Source: Streptomyces soli (GTDB lineage: Bacteria; Actinomycetota; Actinomycetes; Streptomycetales; Streptomycetaceae). Taken from it: a stretch of DNA of 64,000 nt. The position numbers were made by a program, and so were the translations under genes. The DNA lies in assembly GCF_003999195.1 (NCBI RefSeq), contig NZ_RJVR01000106.1, positions 1 through 64,000 of the forward strand, given 5' to 3'. Under the pieces are notes generated by a model. It saw nothing but the letters and a program-made list of their open reading frames with translations, was not told the origin of the DNA and did no database searches. Numbering within the stretch: the first letter of the stretch is position 1; every line of letters starts with the position of its first letter. Positions 35,456 to 43,600 of this stretch are shown here, in pieces.

Positions 35456-35500
35456 CTCGTAATGCGTAGGTCTCGGGTTCGAATCCCGAAGGCGGCTCCA
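35456..35500 (+). repeat. tRNA-Thr(CGT) 3' half, copy 4
   Basis: Same 45 bases; preceded by tcacggt as at copies 3 and 5. Confidence 0.85.
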
Positions 35501-35506
35501 TGGTGC

Positions 35507-35537
35507 ACCCCAGGTCATGCCTTTGACCTGGGGTTTC
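35507..35537 (+). terminator. tRNA-type terminator, copy 4
   Basis: ACCCCAGGTC pairs with GACCTGGGGT, then TTCTTG. Confidence 0.65.
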
Positions 35538-35591
35538 TTGTTTCTGTTGACCTTGGAATCTGCGCGAATCGGGCACTGGCGATCTCCGCAT

Positions 35592-35606
35592 CGTAATGCG
35601 TAGGTC
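35592..35606 (+). repeat. Second core CGTAATGCGTAGGTC, copy 4
   Basis: Exact 15-base copy of the tRNA core, 135 bp downstream; left palindrome arm degenerate (gatctccgcat). Confidence 0.65.
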
Positions 35607-35703
35607 CGAGGTCGACGCTGAGTGGCTGATCTCACGCCCCACGCCTCTGAGCTGGCCTTTTGTTCCAAAGAGCAGGTCCGCTCGGGTCTAGTCGGCGTGA
35701 GGT

Positions 35704-35721
35704 GGTGGCCGTCCGGTGGCC
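35704..35721 (+). repeat. Right-arm repeats GGTGGCC x2 at copy 4
   Basis: GGTGGCC at 35704-35710 and CCGGTGGCC at 35713-35721, then a GCGTGCAGCGA/GCGTGCAA pair as at copy 3. The remaining gap to 36055 holds a plus-strand frame (RGMELLMALGGYRCLRAHDP) that I cannot assign. Confidence 0.55.
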
Positions 35722-36055
35722 GAGCGTGCAGCGAGCGTGCAAATGGGTCTCGGTGAGCCTTGCGGGTTGAGCGGTGTGATGGGGGCCGGGGTTGTGGCAA
35801 CCCAACAATCCCGTGAGCTCAGCTGGCCGTCGTTGGCACCGCTGTGCCAACGACGGCCGACGACATCGACCGACCGATGAGCGGACGATCGTGGACCTGG
35901 CTGGGCGGGGCATGGAGCTGTTGATGGCGCTGGGCGGCTACCGCTGTCTACGGGCGCACGATCCGCTGCCCGCGCAGTGCCAGTACGAGGGGATGCTCAG
36001 ACCGAAAAGCCGTGGGGGTGGAAGGCGTTTCGCGTATGAACAGCGAACGCCATGG

Positions 36056-36940
36056 TCAGCGTGTGTTATCAGTTGCTGCGGGGGCGCTTCGCCGATGGCT
36101 GAGCACCGTGGCGATCGGGAGGGCTGCTGCCAGGCCGCTGAGCAGGACGGCGGCGAGCGCGCCCAGGACGGCGGGCTGGTCGCCGAAGGCGATGCCGATC
36201 GCGGCCAGGGCGGGCCCCGCGTTGCGTACTGCGGCGACGCCGCCCATGGTGGTGCGGCGCACCGGCGGACCTGTGGCCAGCAGTGTGCCGACGGCGAAGG
36301 CGGCGGCTGCGAGCAGGAAGCCGGCGAGGAGGGTGAGTGAGCCGAGGAGTGCCACGACGTCACTCCAGTTGCCGATCAGCATGCCCGCCAGCACGATCAG
36401 GAATGTCACGTTCGAGACCGCGGCCGCCGTGGGGTGCCACGACCGTGCGGTGGGCGTGGCGTAGCGGCGCAGCAGCAGGCCCATGGCGAACGGTACGAGC
36501 TGCAGGAGGGCCACGGTCCGCACCAGCGCCACGACATCGAGGGAGACCCCCTGGCCGACCTTGGCGGCGGTGAGGATGCCGTTGACCGTCGGGGCGAAGG
36601 TGAGGCTGCCGACGGTGGCGAGCAACACCTGCGTCGCCGCGCCCGTGACGACGTCGCCGTTCTGCACCATGGCCAGCTTCGCCCCGAAGGGCCCGCCTGG
36701 GGATGAGGCGACGAGGACGAGCGCGATGAACGCTGCTGAGGGGAGGCTGAACAGTGCACCGATGCCCCAGCCGAGCAGCGGGACGACCACCATGTTGGCG
36801 AGCAGTGCCAGCAACAGCAGCGGGGCGTTGGTGAAGATGCCGCGCAGTGCCGCGATGGTGGCCCCCAGGCCGGCGGCGAACATGGTGGCCGCGATGAAGA
36901 TCACTGTGACGGCGTTGAACAGCATGTGCAGGGTGTCCAT
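36056..36940 (-). CDS. SBF-like (bile acid:Na+ symporter family) transporter
   Basis: 294 residues with about nine or ten membrane helices. The crossover-type motifs ASSPGGPFGAKLAMV and RNAGPALAAIGIAF, rich in Gly/Pro/Asn, are like those of the SBF/BASS fold. Start ATG 36940 after GGAGGGGAATG. It probably moves an organic anion; the substrate is unknown. Last gene of the operon 39927-36056, 41 bp after the DyP peroxidase, so it may supply or remove a DyP substrate or product. Confidence 0.75.
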   Translation of the reverse strand: MDTLHMLFNAVTVIFIAATMFAAGLGATIAALRGIFTNAPLLLLALLANMVVVPLLGWGIGALFSLPSAAFIALVLVASSPGGPFGAKLAMVQNGDVVTGAATQVLLATVGSLTFAPTVNGILTAAKVGQGVSLDVVALVRTVALLQLVPFAMGLLLRRYATPTARSWHPTAAAVSNVTFLIVLAGMLIGNWSDVVALLGSLTLLAGFLLAAAAFAVGTLLATGPPVRRTTMGGVAAVRNAGPALAAIGIAFGDQPAVLGALAAVLLSGLAAALPIATVLSHRRSAPAATDNTR

Positions 36941-36981
36941 AAGACATTCCCCTCCGCGGCAGAGCGCGCGTCGCCGCCCTG

Positions 36982-38316
36982 TCAGTCCTGGAGATCGCCG
37001 AGCCAGCGCAGGGCGCTCAAGCCCGGCAGGAAGCAGTACTCGCCGCCGCGGGTGGTGACGAAGCGCGGCAGAGGGGTAAGGCGCCGTCGCAGCGGCCGCC
37101 GGGGAACGGTGAAGCCGGTGTCGCCGTCGTGGGATCCGGTGACGGGGTCTTTGGTGTTGCCTGCGCCGAAGAAGACGCCGTCGTTCATCCATTCCGACTG
37201 GACGAACTCGAACTGCCGCCCGAGGTGGGCTCCGATGAACGCGAACATCAGGCCGCGGTCGGCCCCGTCGTCCTCCAGGACTCCCTTGAGCAGCGGCGGA
37301 CCGTAGACGGCGCCGCGTCTGATCATGCGGTGCAGTCGCACTTCTCCCGCCACCGAGGCGTCGCGGGGGTTGGCCCGGCGGATGTGGCAGCCCCCGGGCG
37401 TGATGAATCCCGCAGGGTCGTCTCGCTCGTACAGGAAGGTGTTGCGGCGGTGCGGGTCCGCACCGAGAGCGGGATCGTCGTGCTGCGGACTGAGCGCCAG
37501 GGGAGCTCCGCTGCGCCAGCGTCCCATGATCTTGGCCGCGAGCAGTTCCTCGTCTTCGGGACCAGTGGAGTTGTCGCGCAGATAGCGTCGGAACGCGGCG
37601 ACATTCTGGTGGAGTTTACGGAAGACCGCGTAGCTGCCGTTGCGTCCCAGCACCTCCGGCTGCGGGGTCTGGATACCGCCGATCTCGTCGCGATAGCCGA
37701 GCACGAACTCCCCGGCCTTCAACGGCACCTCCAGCTGGTTCGACCCGGCGATGCCGCTCCCTTCGACGGCCGGATGGCTGACGCCGTCGCGATAGCCGAA
37801 ATGCTCGGTCTCGGTGGGCAGTGCGTGACAGTCCTGCCGCCAGATCGCGGTCACACCGCGAAGGCGGTCGTACGCGGGGCGGGCCCGATCGAGGGCCGCC
37901 TCCAACCACGGGGTATCGGGCGCGACCGCCGCGACCACCACATGGACATCCGACGTGCCCAGCGGCGCTTCCCAGTTCTCAGGGCTGCTCTCGCCGACAT
38001 CGCTCAGCGCTTTGGCCCGGGCGGCCATCCCCTGCCGGAACTCCCATGCGAACGTGTCCAGTGACGCGTGCGGCACCCCCAGCGCCTCCAGACCGTGGCA
38101 GGTGACCGCGACACTGACCCAGGTGTCACCCAGGGGGCTGATCGAGTCGGCGGCAGAGGTCACCACCGAACTCGCGCGCCGCATCAACTCCCGCCCGTCT
38201 GCCCGGTCATCGACGCGGAACACAAGGTACGTCGCCGCGTAGGGAGTCGGCCGGGGGCTGAGAACCCCGCGCTGAATATCGTCGAGTTCCAGCGTGACTT
38301 GCGTAGGTCCGCTCAC
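36982..38316 (-). CDS. Dye-decolourising (DyP-type) haem peroxidase
   Basis: 444 residues, typical of long DyP forms. The GxxDG distal motif is present as FGYRDGVSHPAVEG; the haem-side region reads GGCHIRRANPRDASV, with the candidate proximal His, then MIRRGAVYG and GLMFAFIGAHLGRQFEFVQ. The domain is two ferredoxin-like halves. There is no Tat signal at the N terminus (VSGPTQVTLELDDIQRGVL), so it is cytosolic unless carried by a partner; no encapsulin gene was found nearby and no clear encapsulin-targeting tail is seen. GTG 38316 has GGGAGG 6 bases upstream. Part of an operon with two unknown proteins and a transporter. Confidence 0.9.
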   Translation of the reverse strand: MSGPTQVTLELDDIQRGVLSPRPTPYAATYLVFRVDDRADGRELMRRASSVVTSAADSISPLGDTWVSVAVTCHGLEALGVPHASLDTFAWEFRQGMAARAKALSDVGESSPENWEAPLGTSDVHVVVAAVAPDTPWLEAALDRARPAYDRLRGVTAIWRQDCHALPTETEHFGYRDGVSHPAVEGSGIAGSNQLEVPLKAGEFVLGYRDEIGGIQTPQPEVLGRNGSYAVFRKLHQNVAAFRRYLRDNSTGPEDEELLAAKIMGRWRSGAPLALSPQHDDPALGADPHRRNTFLYERDDPAGFITPGGCHIRRANPRDASVAGEVRLHRMIRRGAVYGPPLLKGVLEDDGADRGLMFAFIGAHLGRQFEFVQSEWMNDGVFFGAGNTKDPVTGSHDGDTGFTVPRRPLRRRLTPLPRFVTTRGGEYCFLPGLSALRWLGDLQD

Positions 38317-38335
38317 GGTTGGCCTCCCTGCGGCG

Positions 38336-39349
38336 CTACTTCGCGACGAGGTTCCGCCAGAAATTCCGCAGGCTCTCGTCGCCTCCGAACAGCGAACTGA
38401 AGATCGTGGAGTCCGCCAGCAGCACATCGCCGGCCCGCTCACCGCTCGGAGGCATCCACAGGAACATGTTGAACTCGGTGTTGCCGGCCTCGGTGAACGG
38501 ATGCGGCCTGGAGGTGTCGATCGGCTGCCTGGCCAGCACGTGGATGACATCCGGCTCGTCGGTCGTCACGGCGTAGTGCGGAAGGTGCATATGGAGGTTG
38601 AAGTTCGTCACCCCTTCCAACCACCCTTTCGCGTCCAGGTCCGCGACCGTGGACAGCGGGGCGATCTTGTTGTTCTCCCGCACCGCGGGGCGCAGTCCGT
38701 AGCGGTTCTCGACCGGCACCCCGAGGCCTTGCATCAAGCCCCGGACGTACGTGGCGAACCGCTGCCGGCGGGGGACCAAGGGATCGCCGTGATGGTGGTA
38801 CTCCACGTCCCGCACGGCCAGATCGTCCGATGCCCCGACGTCATGGTGAGGCCCCAGGACCAGACAGGCGTCCTCTCGGCCGAGGAAAGCCCGCAGTGCC
38901 TCAACCTCCTCAGGCTGGGCCTCCTGCCCGGTGACCATGTGGTCCAACCCGAACACGAACAGGGTGTCGGTGTCGGCCAGTACGCGCTCGTCGAGCGGGG
39001 TACGGAAACCGGCCTGGTCGATGCGCTGATACACCGGGACAGGGTGCCCGGTGACCTCCTCGACGAACTGCTGGAACGGCACCCAGGCCCAGAAGAACAA
39101 CTCCATTGATCCAGCGATGCCTTGCTGGAACTGCAACGGGTCCGACCACTTCGGGTCCTCGTAGGCAGGCCACGCCACCCGCCGGACCTCCGTCATCGTG
39201 GAGAACCGGTTGTCCAGCTCAGCCGGATTTCTGCCCGCCTCGGCGGGATAGCTCCACGAGACGTAGATGCTCACCCGTCGTCGACCAGGGGTGTATTCGC
39301 GCGGGACGTGGTTCTGGTTGTAGGTGCGCGCGGTCCTGGCCTCGCTCAT
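38336..39349 (-). CDS. Unknown protein in the DyP operon (337 aa)
   Basis: Soluble, no signal peptide, no membrane segment. Notable features: an acidic-His-rich central part (LVLGPHHDVGASDDLAVRDV, then EYHHHGD) that could bind metal, and a compact ending (GGDESLRNFWRNLVAK). ATG 39349 follows GGAGACGAG. I do not recognise a family. It lies between the 177-aa protein and the peroxidase, 19 bp before the peroxidase GTG. A role as substrate-processing or metal-binding partner of DyP is only suggested by the operon. Confidence 0.75.
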   Translation of the reverse strand: MSEARTARTYNQNHVPREYTPGRRRVSIYVSWSYPAEAGRNPAELDNRFSTMTEVRRVAWPAYEDPKWSDPLQFQQGIAGSMELFFWAWVPFQQFVEEVTGHPVPVYQRIDQAGFRTPLDERVLADTDTLFVFGLDHMVTGQEAQPEEVEALRAFLGREDACLVLGPHHDVGASDDLAVRDVEYHHHGDPLVPRRQRFATYVRGLMQGLGVPVENRYGLRPAVRENNKIAPLSTVADLDAKGWLEGVTNFNLHMHLPHYAVTTDEPDVIHVLARQPIDTSRPHPFTEAGNTEFNMFLWMPPSGERAGDVLLADSTIFSSLFGGDESLRNFWRNLVAK

Positions 39350-39393
39350 CTCGTCTCCGATCCGCAGTGGGACAAGCGCGCGACAGCCCGCTC

Positions 39394-39927
39394 TCACTGC
39401 AGCTGGTCGAGCATCTCCGACAGGGCACCTTTGATCCGCAGAGCTTTCTTGATCTCATCAGCGGTCACGTACGGGTACTCCCCGTACTCGATGAAGCTCG
39501 GACAGTGGTGTTCACGCACAAACCTGACGAACGCGTCAGGGTTGGTCCGCCAGTCCTCCGGGAACCCTTCGAGGTTCTCGAAGGCCGTGTTCACCCCCGC
39601 CTTGCTGAAAAGCGCGATGGCGTCCTCGGTGTACTTGTCGAAGTCCGTGTCGAAGATCCCCTGATACATGAAGCGCGTATCGTCGTCGAAGAGCACCCAA
39701 CGCAGGTAGTGCAACTTCAGCGGCGCGAGAAGATAGGGGTTCTCCTCCAAAGCTTTGGCCAGCGTGTGGCCATACTCACGCATCGCGTCAGCCCGGCCCG
39801 GCTTGACCTTCGCGACGATGGTGAACCCATAACACGCCGGCGTCTTCGGAAAAACCGGGCCGTACTTCCCCAGCTCGAACTGGTCGGCATCCTTGGGGAT
39901 GACGGCCGCCTGCGGCTTGATCTCCAT
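39394..39927 (-). CDS. Unknown 177-aa protein, first gene of the DyP operon
   Basis: Soluble. Two similar-looking halves (CYGFTIVAKVKPGRADAMRE, then LRWVLFDDDTRFMYQGIFDT) fit an alpha-beta barrel of the ferredoxin-like type, the same fold class as DyP halves and chlorite dismutases. I cannot identify haem ligands. A Cys-Pro (REHHCPSFIEYGEYP) is present. Transcribed toward the 337-aa gene with a 44-bp gap. Could be an accessory peroxidase-fold protein; this is inference from fold pattern only. Confidence 0.7.
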   Translation of the reverse strand: MEIKPQAAVIPKDADQFELGKYGPVFPKTPACYGFTIVAKVKPGRADAMREYGHTLAKALEENPYLLAPLKLHYLRWVLFDDDTRFMYQGIFDTDFDKYTEDAIALFSKAGVNTAFENLEGFPEDWRTNPDAFVRFVREHHCPSFIEYGEYPYVTADEIKKALRIKGALSEMLDQLQ

Positions 39928-40438
39928 GTCCGCTCCTCCCGCAACCTACCGGCCGGGAACAATCCTCGTCATCGTCCCACGCAGCACGTCCCTCTGCCTC
40001 TTGACCAGAAATAGAAAGGCCGGTTGGCCGTGGCCCCTTCTCCGGTGGCTCGTTGAGGGTGTTGTGGGGAAAAGGAACGGCCCACCGTGGCTGGTGTCGG
40101 ATGGCCTATGGCGGCGGATTGAGCCGCTGTTGCCAGCGCGTGCGCCCCGGTCGGCTGCCGCCGCGTCGCCAGCAGCCAGCGGCCCGCGACGCTTGCGCTG
40201 AGCCGGGCGGGATCTGCCGGCGCGGCCCCCCGCCACCGTCAACCTGGGTGGCCGCGGGCTCCGTCGGGCCGGATGATCACCGACCTGCCTGCCGGGCCTG
40301 CCCGCCGCGGCGAATCATGCGCCCCCATGCGCGAGGTCCGGATGGGTTCTAAAGTTGAGGGGAATCCCACGTGGAAATCCGTTCCTTCCGCCTCACTCCG
40401 CCACTCGGGCTCGGAAACGCACGAGGAGGGCATACAAC
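39928..40438. other. Gap with IS5 remnant and the 40439 leader
   Basis: Apart from the transposase remnant described next, no gene is seen. The region before 40439 would hold promoters for both directions. Confidence 0.4.
40070..40201 (+). pseudogene. IS5-family transposase remnant
   Basis: KRNGPPWLVSDGLWRRIEPL is the N-terminal signature of IS5-type (DUF4096) transposases. The similarity ends after ~35 residues and the frame stops at 40201. No terminal repeats recognised. Confidence 0.6.
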
Positions 40439-40765
40439 ATGTCCACTGCATCTGAAACCCCTGTCCTGGACACCCTCGCCGCCATGACGGTCGACTCGAT
40501 CGAGCGGTGCGGGCTGACCCCGGACATGCTCATGCTCACGCGTATCGCGGCACTCGCTGCTTCGGATGCTCCGCCGATCTCCTACGTGGCCCATATCGAC
40601 CCCGCCCTGAAGGCCGGCCTGACCGCCGACCAACTGCAGGACGTCCTGGTCGCCATCGCGCCCATCGTGGGCACAGCCCGCATCATGACGGCAGCGGGCA
40701 ACATTGCCACGGCACTCGGCATCGCCATCGCCGTCGCCGATGCCGAGATCGAGGCCCAGGGCTGA
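40439..40765 (+). CDS. Carboxymuconolactone decarboxylase-like (CMD) family protein
   Basis: 108 residues, helical. The phrases LTRIAALAASDAPPISYVAH and AIAPIVGTARIMTAAGNIAT fit the CMD/AhpD fold, but the CxxC redox pair of AhpD is absent, so peroxidase activity is unlikely. ATG after GAGGAGGGC. A frameshifted relative lies at 46229-46569 in the same element. Followed by the DUF2252 remnant in the same direction. Confidence 0.75.
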   Translation: MSTASETPVLDTLAAMTVDSIERCGLTPDMLMLTRIAALAASDAPPISYVAHIDPALKAGLTADQLQDVLVAIAPIVGTARIMTAAGNIATALGIAIAVADAEIEAQG

Positions 40766-40939
40766 GAGCAGACGCTCACCCGGCATCGATGATCGGCGCG
40801 GCCGATGTCGGAGGAGGCCACGGAGCCGGTACTGGCCGCAGGGCCCTGCGCCGGGCGTCCTGACAGCCGCAGGGCCAGGCAGGAGGCCTTCGATGTCCCA
40901 GAACACGACCACGGCGATGCGCGGGGCACACCCCACGCC

Positions 40940-41361
40940 ATGCCCGAGGAACGCGCGGCCCTCGGCAAGGAGGCCCGGCGCCGCTCGCCGCGGTCGGGTC
41001 ACGCCGCGTACAAGCCGTCTCCTCACGGGCCGGACCCGCTGGTGATCCTGGAGGCGCAGTCCGGGGCACGGGTGCTCGAACTCGTCACGATCCGCTACGG
41101 CCGGATGATGGAGTCCCCGTTCCGTTTCTACCGGGGCGCCGCCGCGAGCATGGCGTCCGACCTGGCCCGGCAGCCCGCGCTCGGGACTCACGGCCCAGTT
41201 GTGCGGGGACGCGCACATGCTGAACTTCCGTCTGCTTGCCTCACCGGAGAGGAAGTTGATGTTCGACATCAACGACTTCGACGAGACGCTGCCGGGCCCC
41301 TGGGAGTGGGACGTCAAGCTGCTGTCGGCGAGTCTCGTCATCGCGGCCCGGGCGAACGGCT
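40940..41361 (+). pseudogene. DUF2252 gene remnant (N-terminal third)
   Basis: MPEERAALGKEARRRSPRSG, VTIRYGRMMESPFRFYRGAA and, in another frame, LCGDAHMLNFRLLASPERK and NDFDETLPGPWEWDVKLLSA correspond residue by residue to the intact DUF2252 protein at 48262-49659. A frameshift lies near 41180, and homology stops at RANG (about 41361). It is a broken paralogue on the opposite strand from the intact copy. Confidence 0.75.
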
Positions 41362-41499
41362 CGGGACGAGCAGCGGGGGATCCGCCGCTCCATGCGGCGG
41401 AGGAGATCGACTTCGATGTGGATCTGCGGGAGCTCCAGGGACAGGAGCGACTGGATGTGTTCTGCCGTTTCGGGATGGGGCGGCGGCTGAGCAAACCGG

Positions 41500-41611
41500 T
41501 GCTGATGAATCCGGCGAGGTGGATGAACTCGCAAAGCTGTCGGAGATCAAGGCCAGAGGCGACATCTCCGAAGAGGAGTTGCGGCGGGCAAAGGAAAAGA
41601 TCCTGCACTGA
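41500..41611 (+). pseudogene. SHOCT-domain C-terminal fragment
   Basis: VDELAKLSEIKARGDISEEE followed by LRRAKEKILH is a SHOCT domain, nearly the same as the end of the intact protein at 45707-46123. Only the last ~35 residues are present, in a frame open from the DUF2252 remnant; 41362-41500 is unassigned. Together with the DUF2252 remnant it marks a large internal deletion. Confidence 0.65.
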
Positions 41612-41640
41612 CGCGGGAACCGACGAAGGAGGGGTGTCCC

Positions 41641-42474
41641 ATGTGCCGGTGGCTCGCCTATTCGGGAACGCCGATGCTGCTCGATAACATCCTCTACAGA
41701 CCGGCACACTCCCTGATCGACCAGAGCCTGCACTCCCGGCTGGGCGTCGAGACGACCAACGGCGACGGGTTCGGCGTCGGCTGGTACGCACCGGGCCTCG
41801 ACACTCCGGCAATCCTCCGGGACACCGGCCCCGCATGGAACAACCGCAATCTGCGGGAGATCTCGGGCCATGTCCGCTCGGGGCTGTTCTTCGCCCATAT
41901 CCGGGCCTCGACCGGTACGGCAGTGCAGCAGACCAACTGTCATCCGTTCCGCCATGGCCGCTGGATGTGGATGCACAACGGTGCGATCAGCGACTTCCAC
42001 CGCCTCCGGCGAGATCTGTGCCTGGCGATCGATCCGGCACTGTTCGCCTCCATCGAGGGATCGACCGACTCGGAGGTGATGTTCTTCCTCGCGCTCACCT
42101 ATGGCCTGGACCAGGACGCGCCGGGAGCCGTGGCACGGATGGCGGGCCTGGTGGAACGGCTGGGCCACGAGAACGGGGTGGAGTTCCCGCTCCAGATGAC
42201 GGTCGCGGCGACCGATGGTGAACGGCTTTGGGCCTTCCGCTACTCCAGCCAGGGCACTTCGCGCTCGCTGTTCTACAGCAGCCGGGTGGACGCGCTGCGG
42301 GCGCTGCACCCGGATACGGCGTTCCTGCAGCGGGTATCCGACGAGACGCGGCTTGTCGTGTCCGAGCCGCTGGGTGATCTGCCGGGCGCCTGGAACGAGG
42401 TCCCGGAGAACAGTTACGGCATTGTGCAGCAAGGGCAGGACGAGTTGCGGCCCTTCGCTCCGCAGCCCGTGTAG
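41641..42474 (+). CDS. Class II glutamine amidotransferase
   Basis: 277 residues. MCRWLAYSGTP places the catalytic Cys at position 2, free after Met removal; NGDGFGVGWYAPG, FFAHIRASTGTAVQQTNCHP and WMWMHNGAISDF are the Ntn-hydrolase glutaminase motifs. It is a stand-alone glutaminase domain (GATase_4/YafJ type) with no synthetase part. Clear ribosome site GAAGGAGGGG. It could hydrolyse a gamma-glutamyl amide. No partner enzyme is adjacent. Confidence 0.9.
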   Translation: MCRWLAYSGTPMLLDNILYRPAHSLIDQSLHSRLGVETTNGDGFGVGWYAPGLDTPAILRDTGPAWNNRNLREISGHVRSGLFFAHIRASTGTAVQQTNCHPFRHGRWMWMHNGAISDFHRLRRDLCLAIDPALFASIEGSTDSEVMFFLALTYGLDQDAPGAVARMAGLVERLGHENGVEFPLQMTVAATDGERLWAFRYSSQGTSRSLFYSSRVDALRALHPDTAFLQRVSDETRLVVSEPLGDLPGAWNEVPENSYGIVQQGQDELRPFAPQPV

Positions 42475-42806
42475 GGCGCCGGGGCCTGCCCCTGGCCCCG
42501 CCCCAGGAGTCACCCTGATCGCCGCAAAAAGAGACGCGGGAGGAGTACGCCTCATACGCGTGGGCTGGGTGCGAGGGCGGCCGACGGGGGCGCTCACCTT
42601 GATCCGCTCGATGACGGCGGCGAAGCGAGCATTGTGTCCCGATCACAGGTGACGACCTGCGCAAAGGGCGGCCGGGTATCCGTGGCCGAGCCTCCAGGAT
42701 GCCGCCGCAGATGACGTGATCGCGATCGAGCGCCCCGGAGAGGTGCCCAGTAGCGTGGGCCGGGGGAGGGCGAGACGAACCGCCGGCAACTGAAGGACAG
42801 ACTCTC
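42475..42806. other. Gap, no gene recognised
   Basis: 332 bp between the amidotransferase and the CPBP gene; no convincing frame or hairpin. Confidence 0.4.
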
Positions 42807-43589
42807 ATGCCCTGCCGCGACCCCGATGGTCCCGAGCGGTGCGAGGTACGAGGGTGCCCCACCGTGAGCGACACGCCGCGGAGCCGACGCCGAAGACGGA
42901 TCGGCACCTGGCCCGCCGTGGGACTCACGGTGGCCGTCCTCGTCGCTGCCAACCTGGTCATGCACCGCTGGAGTGGCCTGTTCGGCCTGGTGACGGCCGT
43001 CGTGGTCAGCGTCCTGCTGCTCGGTGTGCTCCGCTGGGCCGGCGGTACCTGGGTGGACGCGGGTCTGGCGCCCGGCACACTGGCCGGCGGTGCCCGTTGG
43101 GCGCTGGCCCTGATCGGCCTGGTCGGCGTCGTCTACCTGGCCGGGGCTCTGTTGCCGGCCACCAGCACGCTGTTCGAGGACCGGCGGTACGACGGGATGA
43201 AGGGGACCGAGCTGATGATGCGTGTTCTCGTGCTGGTCCCCGTCGGCACGGTGCTGGTGGAGGAGATCGCCTTCCGCGGCGTGCTCTACGGTCTGGTGTG
43301 CCGCGCCCGCGGGGCGGTATGGGCGACCGCCGTGTCGAGCCTGCTGTTCGGCCTGTGGCACGTGCTGCCGTCACTGCACCTGGCAACGGCGAAACCCGCT
43401 TTGACCACGGTCTTCGGGGACTCCGCGCTCGGTGCTGCCCTGGCGGTTCTGTCGGCGGTGCTGTTCACGGCGGCAGCGGGCGTCGTGTTCTGCGAACTGC
43501 GGCGCCGTAGCGGCAGTCTGCTGGCTCCCATGGGCCTGCACTGGGCGGTCAACGCACTCGGCTACCTCGTCGGGTTCCTGCTGCGCTGA
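42807..43589 (+). CDS. CPBP-family intramembrane metalloprotease
   Basis: Up to 260 residues; a start at the GTG near 42864 (VSDTPRSRRR) is also possible. About six to eight membrane helices. The catalytic EExxxR motif is VLVEEIAFRGVLYGL; the two later His come in SLLFGLWHVLPSLHL and GLHWAVNALGYL. It is a membrane protease of the Abi/CAAX type; bacterial members are often linked to bacteriocin immunity or prenyl-type processing. The substrate is unknown. Converges with the hydrolase gene at 43601. Confidence 0.85.
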   Translation: MPCRDPDGPERCEVRGCPTVSDTPRSRRRRRIGTWPAVGLTVAVLVAANLVMHRWSGLFGLVTAVVVSVLLLGVLRWAGGTWVDAGLAPGTLAGGARWALALIGLVGVVYLAGALLPATSTLFEDRRYDGMKGTELMMRVLVLVPVGTVLVEEIAFRGVLYGLVCRARGAVWATAVSSLLFGLWHVLPSLHLATAKPALTTVFGDSALGAALAVLSAVLFTAAAGVVFCELRRRSGSLLAPMGLHWAVNALGYLVGFLLR

Positions 43590-43600
43590 CCGCGCGACAG

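Noticed and set aside
36982-38316. DyP as encapsulin cargo
   Set aside because: No encapsulin shell gene in the window and the C terminus (LRWLGDLQD) is not a convincing targeting peptide.
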